From assembly GCF_000156335.1 (NCBI RefSeq), contig NZ_DS999214.1, positions 148,883 to 212,882 of the forward strand: a stretch of 64,000 nucleotides of DNA, in the 5' to 3' direction. The notes beneath the pieces were generated by a model, which did no database searches, was not told the DNA's origin, and saw nothing but the letters and a program-made list of their open reading frames with translations. Positions 45,540 through 55,691 of this stretch are shown piece after piece. How positions within the stretch are numbered: position 1 is the first letter of the stretch; each line of letters begins with the position of its first letter. A program made the position numbers and the translations under genes. The stretch comes from Roseobacter sp. GAI101 (GTDB lineage: Bacteria; Pseudomonadota; Alphaproteobacteria; Rhodobacterales; Rhodobacteraceae).

Positions 45540-45758
45540 ATTCGTCCTCCAATCTTATTTTTCAAAAGCTGTTCCAGGACAGATTCACGTCTGCATCCCA
45601 AGCCTAGAGTTCAATCAGTCCCTGCGGCAAAACAAACTTTGCAGGCACCCCCTGTGTCGTCATCTCTGGGTGACACGACCGGGCACTGGGGTTTCGTAAA
45701 TTTTCAACACAAATTTCTTGTCTTCGTTCTGCATATTCCCAACGGGTCTATGGTTTCG

Positions 45759-45788
45759 ATAGTAGGTTTCGCGGTCTGCATCTGTCAA
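45759..45788 (-). promoter_or_regulatory. Sigma70-like promoter for the Lys-rich protein/channel/sheath operon
   Basis: On the minus strand TTGACA (45788-45783), an 18-base spacer and TACTAT (45764-45759). The -35 is perfect and the -10 matches four of six. Initiation near 45752 would give a leader of about 210 bases before the ATG at 45539. Confidence 0.5.
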
Positions 45789-45900
45789 TAAATGCTACGC
45801 CAGTCTTAACAATGCTTCCTAATTTCATACTGCTTTGTGCGTCATCGTCAGCGTTCCAATCCGGCATTAATGTGCCTCACGCTGTTATTCCTTTAGCAGC

Positions 45901-45929
45901 GGCGCACAGGCAAAATGAACCTGTGCGCC
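45901..45929 (-). terminator. Hairpin downstream of clpV
   Basis: A perfect 10-bp stem, GGCGCACAGG (45901-45910) with CCTGTGCGCC (45920-45929), and a 9-base loop, beginning 68 bases after the clpV stop. No T-run follows on either strand, so termination may be inefficient or need Rho. Confidence 0.5.
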
Positions 45930-45996
45930 CTTCGTCGAAACGCGCTCCTTTCAGCACGCCGCAGTCCTGCGTTTATTCATACCGCAGCCTTCGACT

Positions 45997-48732
45997 TCAT
46001 TCGAAACGATAGGTGAATTCGTGATCCGTGGCATCGATGGCGACTTTCTCGATCGTGCCGCCTTCCATCATTCGGCGCAGGAACTCGGCCGAGATGTCGG
46101 GAAGCATCGTGTTGGTCACGATCGCGTCGATCATGCGGCCACCGCTTTCCAGTTCCTGGCAGCGGTTCACGATCTCTTCCACGACAGCATCCGAGTATTC
46201 GAACGGGACGCCATGGGCCGCTTCCACCCGCTTTTTGATGCGGTTAAGTTGCAGCACCGTGATCTTGCCGATCATATCAGGGCTAAGAGGGTAATAGGGG
46301 ATCGCAACCAGACGCCCCAGCAACGCGGGCGGGAACACCTTGAGCAAGGGATCGCGCAGCGCCTTGGCCATGCCTTCGGGGTCGGGCAACAGTTCCGGGT
46401 CCGCGCACATGTCCATGATCAGATCAGTACCCGCGTTCGACGTCAGCAGGATCAAGGTGTTCTTGAAGTCGATGACGCGGCCCTCGCCGTCCTCCATCAC
46501 GCCCTTGTCGAAGACCTGAAAAAAGATCTCGTGCACATCGGGGTGGGCTTTTTCGACCTCGTCCAACAGAACGACAGAATAGGGTTTGCGCCGCACTGCT
46601 TCGGTCAGAACACCCCCTTCGCCGTAGCCGACATAGCCCGGAGGCGCGCCTTTCAACGAGGATACGGTATGGGCCTCTTGATACTCGGACATGTTGATCG
46701 TGATGACGTTCTGTTCGCCCCCGTACAGCACTTCGGCCAAGGCTAGCGCCGTTTCGGTCTTACCGACGCCGGACGTCCCCGCCAGCATGAACACACCGAT
46801 AGGTTTGGACGGATTGTCCAGACCGGCGCGGCTGGTCTGGATGCGTTTGGCGATCATCTTCATCGCGTGGTCCTGACCGATGACGCGCTTGGCCAGATGC
46901 TCCTCAAGGTTCAGAACAGTCTCAAGCTCATCTTTCAACATCCGGCCAACGGGAATGCCCGTCCAATCACCAACGACGGACGCAACGGCCTGATGGTCAA
47001 CAATGGGCATGATCAACGGGCTATCACCCTGCTGTGCTTCCAACGCGGCGTTCTTGGCCTTTAGTTCGGCCATGACAGTTTCCCGCTCTTCATCGCTCAA
47101 CCCTGCTTCGATGCCTTCTTGCTGCGCGACTTCATTCGCTGCGGCACCTTCGGGCGTATGGGTCTGCTCTAGCGGCTGCCCACCGGCACGCAGCTTGGCG
47201 CGCAGGTCGATGATTTCGCCAACGAGGGTCTTTTCAATCTCCCAATTGGCTTTCAAACCGACAAGGCGTTCCTTCTCGGCGGCCATCGCTTCCTGGACAT
47301 TGGCACGGCGTTCCCCCACGTCATAGCCTGCGGTTTCGTCCCGCCCGATAATCTCAAGCTCGGTTGCGAGCGATTCAATGCGGCGTTGGCTGTCGTCCAC
47401 CTGCGCTGGCACTGCGTGCTGGCTGACGGCAACGCGGGCACAGGCGGTATCAAGCAGGCTGACTGACTTGTCCGGCAACTGCCGCGCAGGGATGTAACGC
47501 GCCGACAGCGTGACCGCCGCTTCGATACCTTCATCAAGAACTTGCACCTTATGGTGTTTTTCCAGCATCGACGCGATGCCGCGCATCATCAGGACAGCCT
47601 TGGGAATATCAGGCTCTTCGACATGAACCACTTGGAAACGCCGGGTCAAGGCGGGGTCCTTTTCGATGTATTTCTTGTATTCGGCCCAAGTGGTGGCCCC
47701 GATCGTACGCAGCGTCCCGCGTGCAAGGGCGGGTTTGAGCAGGTTTGCCGCGTCACCCGTGCCTGCGGCCCCCCCTGCCCCGACAAGCGTATGGGTTTCG
47801 TCCACGAACATGACGATGGGCGTGGTCGATCCCTGAACCTCGTCAATGACCTGACGCAGGCGGTTTTCAAATTCGCCTTTCATCGACGCGCCCGCCTGCA
47901 ACAATCCGACATCCAGCACCAGCAGGCGCACATCGCGCAGCGCAGGCGGCACGTCGCCGCGCGCGATGCGCAGGGCGAAACCTTCGACCACGGCGGTCTT
48001 GCCGACACCTGCCTCTCCGGTCAGGATGGGGTTGTTTTGGCGACGTCGCATCAGAACATCCACGATCTGGCGGATTTCTTCGTCACGGCCAACAATCGGG
48101 TCAATCTCTCCGTTGCGGGCCTGTTCGGTCAGGTCGGTGCAGAACTGATCCAACGCCTCTTGTTTGCCCATCTGCGACGGCGACATGGCACCGCTCGCCT
48201 CGCCTGGCTCGGCACCGCCACCGGTGACAGACCCGTCCTGCGGGCGCATCGCATCTTCGGGCGATCCATCCGTGATGGCATGGAAATCATCTGCAAGCGC
48301 GTCCGCCTTGATCCCTGCCAAGGTCGGCGAGATCGTCATCAGAATGTTCTTGAGGTTCGGGGTCTCCAACATGCCCAGGATCAAATGGCCCGTGCGCACC
48401 TGGTTTGACGAATACAACAGCGACCCCCAGACCCAAGCCCGCTCCATCACATCCTCAAGATGGCTGGAAAGGTCACTGACCGACGACGCCCCGCGCGGCA
48501 GCTTGTCCAGCGCCGAGGTCATCTCGGTCGCGATCTTGCCCGCGTCCAGATTGAAATGTTGGACGATGCGGTGGATATCGCTGTCTTGATTATTAAGGAT
48601 TTGATGCATCCAGTGGACAACTTCGACATAGGGGTTACCGCGCATCTTGCAGAACACGGTGGCCCCTTCGATTGCTTTGAACCCAAGGCTGTTGAGTTTC
48701 CCGAACAGTGCGACACGGCTAATTTCTGTCAT
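45997..48732 (-). CDS. clpV: T6SS sheath-disassembly ATPase ClpV (TssH)
   Basis: A 911-residue AAA+ protein. An N-terminal Clp-N domain (about 1-155), two ATPase modules with Walker A motifs GEAGVGKT (239-246) and GTSGVGKT (about 620), Walker B elements, and a middle coiled coil are all present. ClpV unfolds contracted TssB/TssC sheath for reuse by binding a TssC N-terminal helix. It follows tssG by 13 bp and ends the first T6SS block. Confidence 0.96.
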   Translation of the reverse strand: MTEISRVALFGKLNSLGFKAIEGATVFCKMRGNPYVEVVHWMHQILNNQDSDIHRIVQHFNLDAGKIATEMTSALDKLPRGASSVSDLSSHLEDVMERAWVWGSLLYSSNQVRTGHLILGMLETPNLKNILMTISPTLAGIKADALADDFHAITDGSPEDAMRPQDGSVTGGGAEPGEASGAMSPSQMGKQEALDQFCTDLTEQARNGEIDPIVGRDEEIRQIVDVLMRRRQNNPILTGEAGVGKTAVVEGFALRIARGDVPPALRDVRLLVLDVGLLQAGASMKGEFENRLRQVIDEVQGSTTPIVMFVDETHTLVGAGGAAGTGDAANLLKPALARGTLRTIGATTWAEYKKYIEKDPALTRRFQVVHVEEPDIPKAVLMMRGIASMLEKHHKVQVLDEGIEAAVTLSARYIPARQLPDKSVSLLDTACARVAVSQHAVPAQVDDSQRRIESLATELEIIGRDETAGYDVGERRANVQEAMAAEKERLVGLKANWEIEKTLVGEIIDLRAKLRAGGQPLEQTHTPEGAAANEVAQQEGIEAGLSDEERETVMAELKAKNAALEAQQGDSPLIMPIVDHQAVASVVGDWTGIPVGRMLKDELETVLNLEEHLAKRVIGQDHAMKMIAKRIQTSRAGLDNPSKPIGVFMLAGTSGVGKTETALALAEVLYGGEQNVITINMSEYQEAHTVSSLKGAPPGYVGYGEGGVLTEAVRRKPYSVVLLDEVEKAHPDVHEIFFQVFDKGVMEDGEGRVIDFKNTLILLTSNAGTDLIMDMCADPELLPDPEGMAKALRDPLLKVFPPALLGRLVAIPYYPLSPDMIGKITVLQLNRIKKRVEAAHGVPFEYSDAVVEEIVNRCQELESGGRMIDAIVTNTMLPDISAEFLRRMMEGGTIEKVAIDATDHEFTYRFE

Positions 48733-48745
48733 TGTATATGTCCCT

Positions 48746-49783
48746 TCAAATTATTGGTGCGGCATGGCTCTGAAAATTGGGTTCCAGAAAGAGATCATCC
48801 GCGTCTTTTGTTATTTTTTTGTCGCCGATCCAGCCGGTTTGCCCCAGCCTTACGGTTTCTCCCAGTTTCGCTTTCGGTATGTCTTGGGCGCGCAGCACCA
48901 GATTGACGTCCCAATCCAGCGCATCCCCGACATAGTTGCGCACAATCGCCCGCAGCCGTCCAAGCGAACTGCCCCCCGGCAAGAGCCGCTGGTAATCCTC
49001 ATAACTCAGGGGTCCGATGCGCAACCGGAATTTGGCGGACCGCGTCCACACGCGATCCCCGATCGACGCGGTGCGCCCCAACTGTGCAGGGGCTCCCATC
49101 TGCCAGCGGTCCCCTTTTTCAAGCTCTAGCCAACAGCCCACGAATTCCTGCACCTCGACACGAGCCCCGAAGAACGCTTGCAGGATAGATTGCAGACCGC
49201 TGGCGTTTTTCGGGCCTTGGGCAAGCAAACCGGCAAAGTGACGTTTTGCCAGATCGGGCAATTCGTCTTTGTTGCGCAGATGCGCACCGTGATAGCCGGC
49301 AATCGCGGCGACCTTGTTCTGGAGTTCGTCGTTGTCGGAACGATCGAAACTTGCCACCGGCTGACCAGACCGCCAGGCACGGTAGAACAAGGTGGTCATC
49401 CGGTGCGTCAACATATCTGCAAAGCGCACCAATGTCGGGTCGCGGTGGTTGCGCATCCGCTCGCGGGCGTATTCCGTCAAGTGCAGCGGCAAAGGCCCAT
49501 TCGGGCCGAACAGACCGAAAAAGCGATTGGTCAAGCGCCCGGGTTTGCCATTCTTTGGCGACGTAAATTCAGCCAATGTCGAGGGCGGGAATTTCAGCTC
49601 GGCTTCCTGGCCGTGACGGATGGCATCTTCGCGGGGGCGACGTGCATCACCGATACGCGGTGCATCGGGAAACGCAGCTTCGAGCACGCGGAAAGCGTGA
49701 AAGATATGATATTGCTCCGGAGCGTCCGCCAACCTCTCAAGGGGGGTTAGAGGATCCTCCCCAGACCGGTTTCCGGACGCCAT
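48746..49783 (-). CDS. tssG: T6SS baseplate protein TssG
   Basis: A 345-residue TssG with the family segments YHIFHAFRVLEAAFPD, RFFGLFGPNGPLPLHLTEYA and a C-terminal LGRTASIGDRVWTRSAKFRL. It forms the baseplate wedge with TssE, TssF and TssK. It overlaps the end of tssF by 37 bp, a common arrangement. Confidence 0.94.
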   Translation of the reverse strand: MASGNRSGEDPLTPLERLADAPEQYHIFHAFRVLEAAFPDAPRIGDARRPREDAIRHGQEAELKFPPSTLAEFTSPKNGKPGRLTNRFFGLFGPNGPLPLHLTEYARERMRNHRDPTLVRFADMLTHRMTTLFYRAWRSGQPVASFDRSDNDELQNKVAAIAGYHGAHLRNKDELPDLAKRHFAGLLAQGPKNASGLQSILQAFFGARVEVQEFVGCWLELEKGDRWQMGAPAQLGRTASIGDRVWTRSAKFRLRIGPLSYEDYQRLLPGGSSLGRLRAIVRNYVGDALDWDVNLVLRAQDIPKAKLGETVRLGQTGWIGDKKITKDADDLFLEPNFQSHAAPII

Positions 49784-51624
49784 CGGGTAATTTCTCCGCG
49801 TTGTTGGGTGGCAAGCACCGTTTCAGTAAAACTGTTGATGGAAACATATTTTCGAAAAAATCGTTCTAATACGGCACCAAGCGCATAGGCGCTGGTCCCT
49901 TCAAAAAAGCTTTCGTCAAAGGTAATCGAAATCTCGAGCCCACGCACCGCGGTCGACAACACCTCGTCTGCCATGCGCCGGACGATGGGCCGCGTGTGTA
50001 CAGTGTTAAGCCCCTCAAGCTGCTTCGCGAGGACCTTGTTTCCCGAAGGCGTATAGATACCGATAAGTTCGCGCAAAGCAGCGGCGCTGTCTTTCGCGTT
50101 ATTGTCCGCAATACTCAGGTAATTCAGGCTGAGATGGGAAATCAGCCGCCAGGCCGTGTCGCCTTGGGCCAAAGTCTGACGCGGGCGTGTCGGACCAACG
50201 GGCGTCTTGATATGGGCCACCGGACCCCCGACAGGCAGGTGAAAGACGTCGTTGCCACCGGTGGGCAGCAAAAGGGGAAGGTCGCGATTTGTGACCATCG
50301 CCTGTATCGCCAACTGGTCAAGGTTGGGATCATAGGGGGCCTGATTTGAATCGACCAGCGACAGATGAATTTCCGACCCCAGATAGGACGTGCGAACCCC
50401 CTTGAGCCGCTCTTTCTCGGACCGCTGACGCATCTTGCGGGTTTGCGTATAGTAGGCGGCATGCGTGTCCCCCGCAGCGGTCAGATCCGTCGCAGAATAA
50501 AACGGTCTGAATGGCACATCCTTTTCGCCATCCGCAGAAACCCCAGTGACGCTCTCCAACGCATAGATTTCATAGTCGAGCGGTGCGGTGCGGTCCGCGA
50601 CGACATGGTGGTCAACCTTCGAGTTGGTCACATGAACCCGGTCGCAGCGTTTGTGGAACAGGTTGATTGCAGGCACCGCGTTCAACGTAAAGGCCTGTGG
50701 CGTCACGCCGGGTGCCACATCAGGATCCCCGCCGCTGAGCAGGATGTAGATATCGACATCAGACCCCTTGCAGCGCGACAGCGCCATCGACAGCCCCTTG
50801 AGCTCCACAAAGTGGAACCTTTCGGGCATCGCAAAGTATTCCTGAAGCAACCTGTAGCCATCAAAGCTGCGCTGTGGCGTCGGCAAAAGCGCCTCTTCAG
50901 GCTCGTAGCCCCTTGGGATGACACCGCTGTTGGGCAGTTCTGATATCCAGTCGGCCCGCCGGTCCGTCGACCGCCCCACAAGGCCGGTGACCTGGGTGCT
51001 CAACAATTCATGCAAGGCCCAGTTCTTGCCCTCCTGACCGTTCAGGAACAACACGAGACTGTCCATGGACAGTTCGGAAATCGGCAACCCGCCGTGCCGG
51101 TTCAACCGCAACCGGATGCCGGCGCGTGCCTCGGTGTCACGCGATACACCAGCAGCGACCAGCTCTCCTCGACCATCGATATATTCGGCTTCGGTGATCG
51201 TGATCGGCCACAGGTTTACGTCAGCCGCAGTCCGGAAAACGCAGGCCGTGTTATCGTCTTCGCCCAAGGCGCTGCGCAATTCGGAATGACGCGGGATGGT
51301 ATATCCGTCCGCAAGCGCCGCGTTCTGCATGTCAGGTTCAAAGCTCGCGATCATCATGGACGGCGACGGGCACAGATAGTGGGGATAGACAATTTCCAGC
51401 AGATGCGACGTTAGGGCCGGATACTGCAATTCCAGCTCAAGCTGGACACGGGCAGACAGAAAAGCGACGCCTTCAAGCAATCGCTCAACATAGGGGTCGA
51501 CGACTTCGACGCCGTCCATGCCCAATCGCGCGGCGATCTTGGGGTAGGCCTGCGCAAACTCGGCCCCCATGTCGCGCATGTATGCCAATTCGCCTTCGTA
51601 GTGTTTTAAGATCCGGGTATCCAT
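49747..51624 (-). CDS. tssF: T6SS baseplate protein TssF
   Basis: A 625-residue TssF starting with the family motif MDTRILKHYEGELAYMRDMG and QAYPKIAARLGMDGVEVVDP. It makes up the core of the baseplate wedge with TssG. It begins 6 bases after the tssE stop and overlaps tssG at the 3' end. Confidence 0.95.
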   Translation of the reverse strand: MDTRILKHYEGELAYMRDMGAEFAQAYPKIAARLGMDGVEVVDPYVERLLEGVAFLSARVQLELELQYPALTSHLLEIVYPHYLCPSPSMMIASFEPDMQNAALADGYTIPRHSELRSALGEDDNTACVFRTAADVNLWPITITEAEYIDGRGELVAAGVSRDTEARAGIRLRLNRHGGLPISELSMDSLVLFLNGQEGKNWALHELLSTQVTGLVGRSTDRRADWISELPNSGVIPRGYEPEEALLPTPQRSFDGYRLLQEYFAMPERFHFVELKGLSMALSRCKGSDVDIYILLSGGDPDVAPGVTPQAFTLNAVPAINLFHKRCDRVHVTNSKVDHHVVADRTAPLDYEIYALESVTGVSADGEKDVPFRPFYSATDLTAAGDTHAAYYTQTRKMRQRSEKERLKGVRTSYLGSEIHLSLVDSNQAPYDPNLDQLAIQAMVTNRDLPLLLPTGGNDVFHLPVGGPVAHIKTPVGPTRPRQTLAQGDTAWRLISHLSLNYLSIADNNAKDSAAALRELIGIYTPSGNKVLAKQLEGLNTVHTRPIVRRMADEVLSTAVRGLEISITFDESFFEGTSAYALGAVLERFFRKYVSINSFTETVLATQQRGEITRWRPETGLGRIL

Positions 51625-51630
51625 GAATGT

Positions 51631-52128
51631 CTAGGAAACTCTTTCCAGCTGAAGCTCGCCCGTGGTCACATCCACCTGGGTCCGCAAGTATAATTCAATC
51701 GGCATCGGCTGCGCCCACATATCCGCCCGAATATCAAAGGAAACGACCGATCGCCGTTCGTCCTGGCCCGTGCGCAATTCCACATCTAATGATCCGGGGT
51801 GAATGCGCGGCTCGAAAACCTGAACGGCACTGCGTATCGACTTCCGGATCATTTCCGCCCTTTCGGCTGTCGAATAATCGCCTGAAACGCTTTGAACGCC
51901 ATAGTTCAACGTCGATGCCGCAATATTTGGATAAAGGTCGGCATCGATCTGTGAATTGCCATTTTCAGTGTTCAACAGCCACGACAGATCGCGCTGGATG
52001 ATGTCGCGCAACTGGCGCAGGTCAATCACGCGGGTCTCGCGACGTTCCTTCAAATCTGATGGCTCATGATCCGTCAGCCTGTCCAGAAGAGAGGGCTGCA
52101 AGCGCTCGGCAATCATCTTATCGGACAT
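51631..52128 (-). CDS. tssE: T6SS baseplate protein TssE (gp25-like)
   Basis: A 165-residue gp25-like protein: LQPSLLDRLTDHEP near the start and RRETRVIDLRQLRDIIQRDL then STLNYGVQSVSGDYST in the core. TssE starts sheath polymerisation at the baseplate. The ATG at 52128 is 2 bases after the tagJ stop; an upstream in-frame extension is a shadow of tagJ. Confidence 0.94.
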   Translation of the reverse strand: MSDKMIAERLQPSLLDRLTDHEPSDLKERRETRVIDLRQLRDIIQRDLSWLLNTENGNSQIDADLYPNIAASTLNYGVQSVSGDYSTAERAEMIRKSIRSAVQVFEPRIHPGSLDVELRTGQDERRSVVSFDIRADMWAQPMPIELYLRTQVDVTTGELQLERVS

Positions 52129-52130
52129 GA

Positions 52131-52952
52131 TCAGGCCCCGTCGGCATCGGACGCTCGGGTATCGGCGGTGTCGAACTCGAGCAGACGGACATCCATCAAA
52201 GCGGTATCGCCCAGATCGGTCGTGAACAAACGTTGGCCGATCCCGGCAAATGTATCGGCCCCCAGATCTTCCCACTGGGTGGCACGGGCCAGTTTTTCGG
52301 CATTCCCACCGCGCTCAAGCGTCCCGGCATAGCGTGTGGGGATCAACCCGACGACCTCGCCGCCATTCGCTGTCGTCAAGGTACACGGCGTCCAGACGGC
52401 ATCCCGAAGATCGGCGGGCGCGTCAAATTCAATCCGGGCGATCGCAGTAAACGGCATCCAGTAGTATTTGCCATTCACAACGATTTCCAAAAGTGGGCCA
52501 AGCCGCATGTCGGCATCGGCAATCCATTCGAAGGCTGCGCCGTCGATCTTGCCTGACGTTGCAGGTGCAGCCTCAAAGGCAAGATCCCGCGTCTTTGCAG
52601 CCTCGTCATGACGTCCTGCGGCATTCGATTTGAGGGCTTCCAGGATCAACGCAATCCACTCTTGCGGTTCGCCAAAAATCAGAGGGTCTTTTTCGCCGGC
52701 GAATACTTTCTCGCGGTAGACTTCGCAGATAATCCCTTCGCGATAGGTCTGCGCCATCGGTGTCGCCAGCGCATCCAGTTCAGCGGATAATTTCAGCTGT
52801 GCAATCGCACGTTTCCAATCGCCGCGGACGCATAGCAACTGGAACAGAAAAATGCGCAGCGCAGGGTTCGCAGAGGATTTGCGCACGTCGTCCTGAAGAG
52901 CGGCCAATGCCCCATCCAGATCACCGGCTTTCAAAAGGTCATCAGCTTGCAC
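52131..52952 (-). CDS. tagJ: T6SS accessory protein TagJ (ImpE)
   Basis: A 273-residue ImpE/TagJ protein with the N-terminal helical repeat DDLLKAGDLDGALAALQDDV and PALRIFLFQLLCVRGDWKRA, and a C-terminal domain with YYWMPFTAIARIEF and LIPTRYAGT. TagJ binds the TssB N-terminal helix and often pairs with ClpV. The best start is GTG at 52952 with AGGAG upstream; the longer start at 52991 would run into the hcp hairpin. Confidence 0.9.
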   Translation of the reverse strand: MQADDLLKAGDLDGALAALQDDVRKSSANPALRIFLFQLLCVRGDWKRAIAQLKLSAELDALATPMAQTYREGIICEVYREKVFAGEKDPLIFGEPQEWIALILEALKSNAAGRHDEAAKTRDLAFEAAPATSGKIDGAAFEWIADADMRLGPLLEIVVNGKYYWMPFTAIARIEFDAPADLRDAVWTPCTLTTANGGEVVGLIPTRYAGTLERGGNAEKLARATQWEDLGADTFAGIGQRLFTTDLGDTALMDVRLLEFDTADTRASDADGA

Positions 52953-52983
52953 GGTCAATCTCCTGTTTGGGCATAGGGCAAGC

Positions 52984-53013
52984 CTGAACAAGCCCCTTAA
53001 GAGGCTTGTTCAG
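52984..53013 (-). terminator. Hairpin after hcp
   Basis: A perfect 11-bp stem, CTGAACAAGCC (52984-52994) with GGCTTGTTCAG (53003-53013), and an 8-base loop between the hcp stop and tagJ. No T-run follows, so it probably attenuates or protects the hcp message, letting Hcp be made in excess. Confidence 0.6.
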
Positions 53014-53039
53014 ATTTCATGGCATCAAAGATGACAGTA

Positions 53040-53558
53040 TCAGACAGCCAGGTTGGCTTTGTTGAGAACGCGGCTCCATTCGCCGGTCTTTGGCGTACCG
53101 TCTTTGCCCTGCTTGTCCTGCGGTGTGTAGGTGACTTTCATCGCACCATACTGAAGAACAACTGTTTCTTCGCAGATGTCATCGCCGTCAGAACCCGACC
53201 AGCTGATGTCCTGGATCATCACCAGCTTGAATTCCCATTTCAGGAATGTCTTACCGGACACACCGGCAGCACCACCCGAGCGGCGCAGTTCGACGACCAT
53301 ATCATCAAAGTGTGCACCCTCGCACAACTTGGAGAACATCGCGCAAGAAGCCGTGTCTGTCTTCTTGGTGATGGTGAATTCCTTGAACGTTGCCTTACCG
53401 GCACCACCGCCAGAGGTCATGGACCCGATATTGATGTTGTTTTCAGCACCAATTTCGAAGCTGATGATTTCGAAGGCTTTTTCCTTCTTCATCGCGTCGT
53501 CCTGGGTTTCCCCTACAACGTCTGAACCTTTAAAGTATGCAAATGCGTCAAATGCCAT
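53040..53558 (-). CDS. hcp: T6SS tube protein Hcp (TssD)
   Basis: A 172-residue Hcp-family protein with DAFAYFKGSDVVGETQDDAM near the start, FEIISFEIGAENNINIG and a glycine-rich loop SGGGAGKATFKEFTITKKTD. Hexamers stack to form the inner tube. It lies between tssC and tagJ and is followed by a strong hairpin, in keeping with high expression. Confidence 0.96.
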   Translation of the reverse strand: MAFDAFAYFKGSDVVGETQDDAMKKEKAFEIISFEIGAENNINIGSMTSGGGAGKATFKEFTITKKTDTASCAMFSKLCEGAHFDDMVVELRRSGGAAGVSGKTFLKWEFKLVMIQDISWSGSDGDDICEETVVLQYGAMKVTYTPQDKQGKDGTPKTGEWSRVLNKANLAV

Positions 53559-53614
53559 GGTAAATTCCTTTCATGGAGTTAAGTGACTGGATTTTCGTCT
53601 AAAATTCGGGGGTT

Positions 53615-55108
53615 CTACCCCTTCTCGCTAGGCAACTTGGAAGTGAGCCGCAAGGATACGGACAGACCTTCCAACTGGTAATGTGGTTTCAGGAAAAACT
53701 TTGAACTATAATAACCTGGGTTGCCTTCGACCTCTTCGACCACCACTTCGGCAGCAGCGAGAGGCTGTCGCGCCTTCACTTCTTCCGGTGAGGTTGCAGA
53801 GTTGAAGTCAACATATTGATTGACCCATTCCTGTAGCCACGACTGCATGTCATCGCGCGACTTGTAAGAACCGACCTTGTCGCGAACGATACATTTCAGA
53901 TAATGCGCAAAGCGGCAGGTGGCGAACAGATACGGCAGACGTGCCGCAAGGTTCGCGTTTGCTGTCGCATCCGGATCATCGTATTCCGCAGGCTTGTGCA
54001 GCGATTGCGCCCCGATAAATGCCGCAATGTCCGAGTTCTTGCGGTGAATCAACGGCATCATGCCGTTCTTGGCCAGCTCGGATTCACGGCGATCCGAAAT
54101 CGCGATTTCGGTCGGGCATTTCTGATCCACGCCCCCGTCGTCACTGGGGAACGTGTGTGTCGGCAGGCCTTCGACCGCACCACCACTTTCGATCCCGCGG
54201 ATACGCGAACACCAGCCATATTCCTTGAACGAACGGTTGATGTTAACGGCCATGCCGTAGGCGGCGTTGACCCAGCCATACTTGCTGTGATCCGTCCCGT
54301 CGGTATCCTCTTCAAAGGCGAAACCTTCGACCGGATCGGTCTTTGACCCATAGGGCAAACGGCCCAGGAAGCGGGGCATCGCCAGACCGACATATTTGGA
54401 ATCCTCGCTTTCACGCAGCGACCGCCACGATGCATATTCCGGGGTCTGGAAAATCTTCGTCAGGTCACGCGGGTTGGCAAGCTCAGACCAGCTGTCCATC
54501 TGGAACAGCGTCGGATTTGCACCTGTGATCAAAGGCGCGTGGGCGGCGGCGGCAATCTTGGCCATCTCGCCCAAAAGCTCGACATCGGGCGGGCTGTGGT
54601 CAAAGTGATAATCCGCGACCAAGGTGCCATAAGGCTCCCCGCCGAACTGGCCGAATTCCTCTTCGTAGACCTTCTTGAAGATCGGCGATTGATCCCAGGC
54701 AGTTCCCTTATACTTGCGCAGCGTCTTGTGCATGTCCTTTTTGGAGATGTTCATGACGCGGATCTTGAGCATCTCGTCCGTCTCGGAGTTGTTCACGAGA
54801 TAGTGGAGACCGCGCCACGCCGATTCCAGTTGCTGGAATTCTTCGTGGTGCAGGATCAAATTCACCTGCTCCGTCAGCTTCTTATCAATCGCAGCAACGA
54901 TGCTTTCGATGGTCCGCAATGCATCGTCACTGACCAGCGCGGTGTTTGCCAAGGCCTGCTCGGCAAGGGTCTTTACCGCCTGTTCGACTGCAGTCTTTGC
55001 CTGGTCCGACTTGGGGCGGAATTCCTTCTTGAGCAGGTTCTCAAAATCTGAGGAACCGAACGCCGTTGCTCCTGCGCCAGAGGCGACTTCTGTTTCTGAT
55101 TCGGCCAT
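53615..55108 (-). CDS. tssC: T6SS sheath large subunit TssC (VipB)
   Basis: A 497-residue TssC with the family segments QLESAWRGLHYLVNNSETDE, SWRSLRESEDSKYVGLAMPR and RFLGRLPYGSKTDPVEGFAF. It forms the contractile sheath with TssB. The start is 3 bp from the tssB stop. It is clearly separate from the TssC-like module in the giant protein at 39550. Confidence 0.97.
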   Translation of the reverse strand: MAESETEVASGAGATAFGSSDFENLLKKEFRPKSDQAKTAVEQAVKTLAEQALANTALVSDDALRTIESIVAAIDKKLTEQVNLILHHEEFQQLESAWRGLHYLVNNSETDEMLKIRVMNISKKDMHKTLRKYKGTAWDQSPIFKKVYEEEFGQFGGEPYGTLVADYHFDHSPPDVELLGEMAKIAAAAHAPLITGANPTLFQMDSWSELANPRDLTKIFQTPEYASWRSLRESEDSKYVGLAMPRFLGRLPYGSKTDPVEGFAFEEDTDGTDHSKYGWVNAAYGMAVNINRSFKEYGWCSRIRGIESGGAVEGLPTHTFPSDDGGVDQKCPTEIAISDRRESELAKNGMMPLIHRKNSDIAAFIGAQSLHKPAEYDDPDATANANLAARLPYLFATCRFAHYLKCIVRDKVGSYKSRDDMQSWLQEWVNQYVDFNSATSPEEVKARQPLAAAEVVVEEVEGNPGYYSSKFFLKPHYQLEGLSVSLRLTSKLPSEKG

Positions 55109-55111
55109 CTC

Positions 55112-55627
55112 TTACTCCTGGTTTTCGCTGTCAGCTTTTGGTGCCGGCTGGGCAGCGAGCGTCTTTAGTAGGGTCGGGTCCTGCGTGATCTTCGCAATCA
55201 GCTCTTCTGCGCCGGTCTTGCCGTCCATATAGGTCATCAGGTTGCTCAGCTGCGTGCGCGCATCCAGCAGTTCCTTCAACGGTTCGACCTTGTTCGCAAT
55301 CGCCGCCGGGCTGAAATCATCCATCGACTGGAACGTGATATCGACCGCCATGTTGCCTTCGCCGGTCAGTGTGTTCGGCACGGTGAACGCCGTCCGCGGT
55401 GCCATAGACTTCATCCGGTCGCTAAAGTTATCGACGTCGATTTCGAGAAATTTTCGATCCGCAACGGCAGGCTGTGCGACTTCGGATTTTCCGGCCAGGT
55501 CGGACATGACACCCATGACAAACGGCAGCTGAACCTTCTTTTCCGCACCGTACAATTCTACATCATATTCGATTTGGACACGTGGCGCGCGGTTACGCGC
55601 AATGAATTTCTGTGAACTCCCGGCCAT
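55112..55627 (-). CDS. tssB: T6SS sheath small subunit TssB (VipA)
   Basis: A 171-residue TssB. The first 36 or so residues after the start (QKFIARNRAPRVQIEYDVEL onward) are almost the same as those of the giant sheath-like protein, while the DNA differs at many third positions. The C-terminus is short and ends after the family's ALAPKADSE-like tail. TssB pairs with TssC in the sheath and binds TagJ and ClpV. Confidence 0.96.
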   Translation of the reverse strand: MAGSSQKFIARNRAPRVQIEYDVELYGAEKKVQLPFVMGVMSDLAGKSEVAQPAVADRKFLEIDVDNFSDRMKSMAPRTAFTVPNTLTGEGNMAVDITFQSMDDFSPAAIANKVEPLKELLDARTQLSNLMTYMDGKTGAEELIAKITQDPTLLKTLAAQPAPKADSENQE

Positions 55628-55691
55628 CAGTCTGGTCTCCTGTTAAATTAATATATTTTCCAATGATCTCGAAATGCGAGTCAAAGCTAAA

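Larger units (their letters stand above)
45540..45996. other. Intergenic region between clpV and the channel/sheath operon
   Basis: No supported gene in these 457 bases. It holds a promoter-like sequence at 45759-45788 and a hairpin at 45901-45929 just after clpV. It splits the T6SS minus-strand genes into two transcription blocks. Confidence 0.6.

Noticed and set aside
45540-45996. Sigma54 promoter search before the Lys-rich protein gene and before tssA
   Set aside because: No GG-N10-GC match with acceptable flanks; only a sigma70-like pair was found before the Lys-rich gene.
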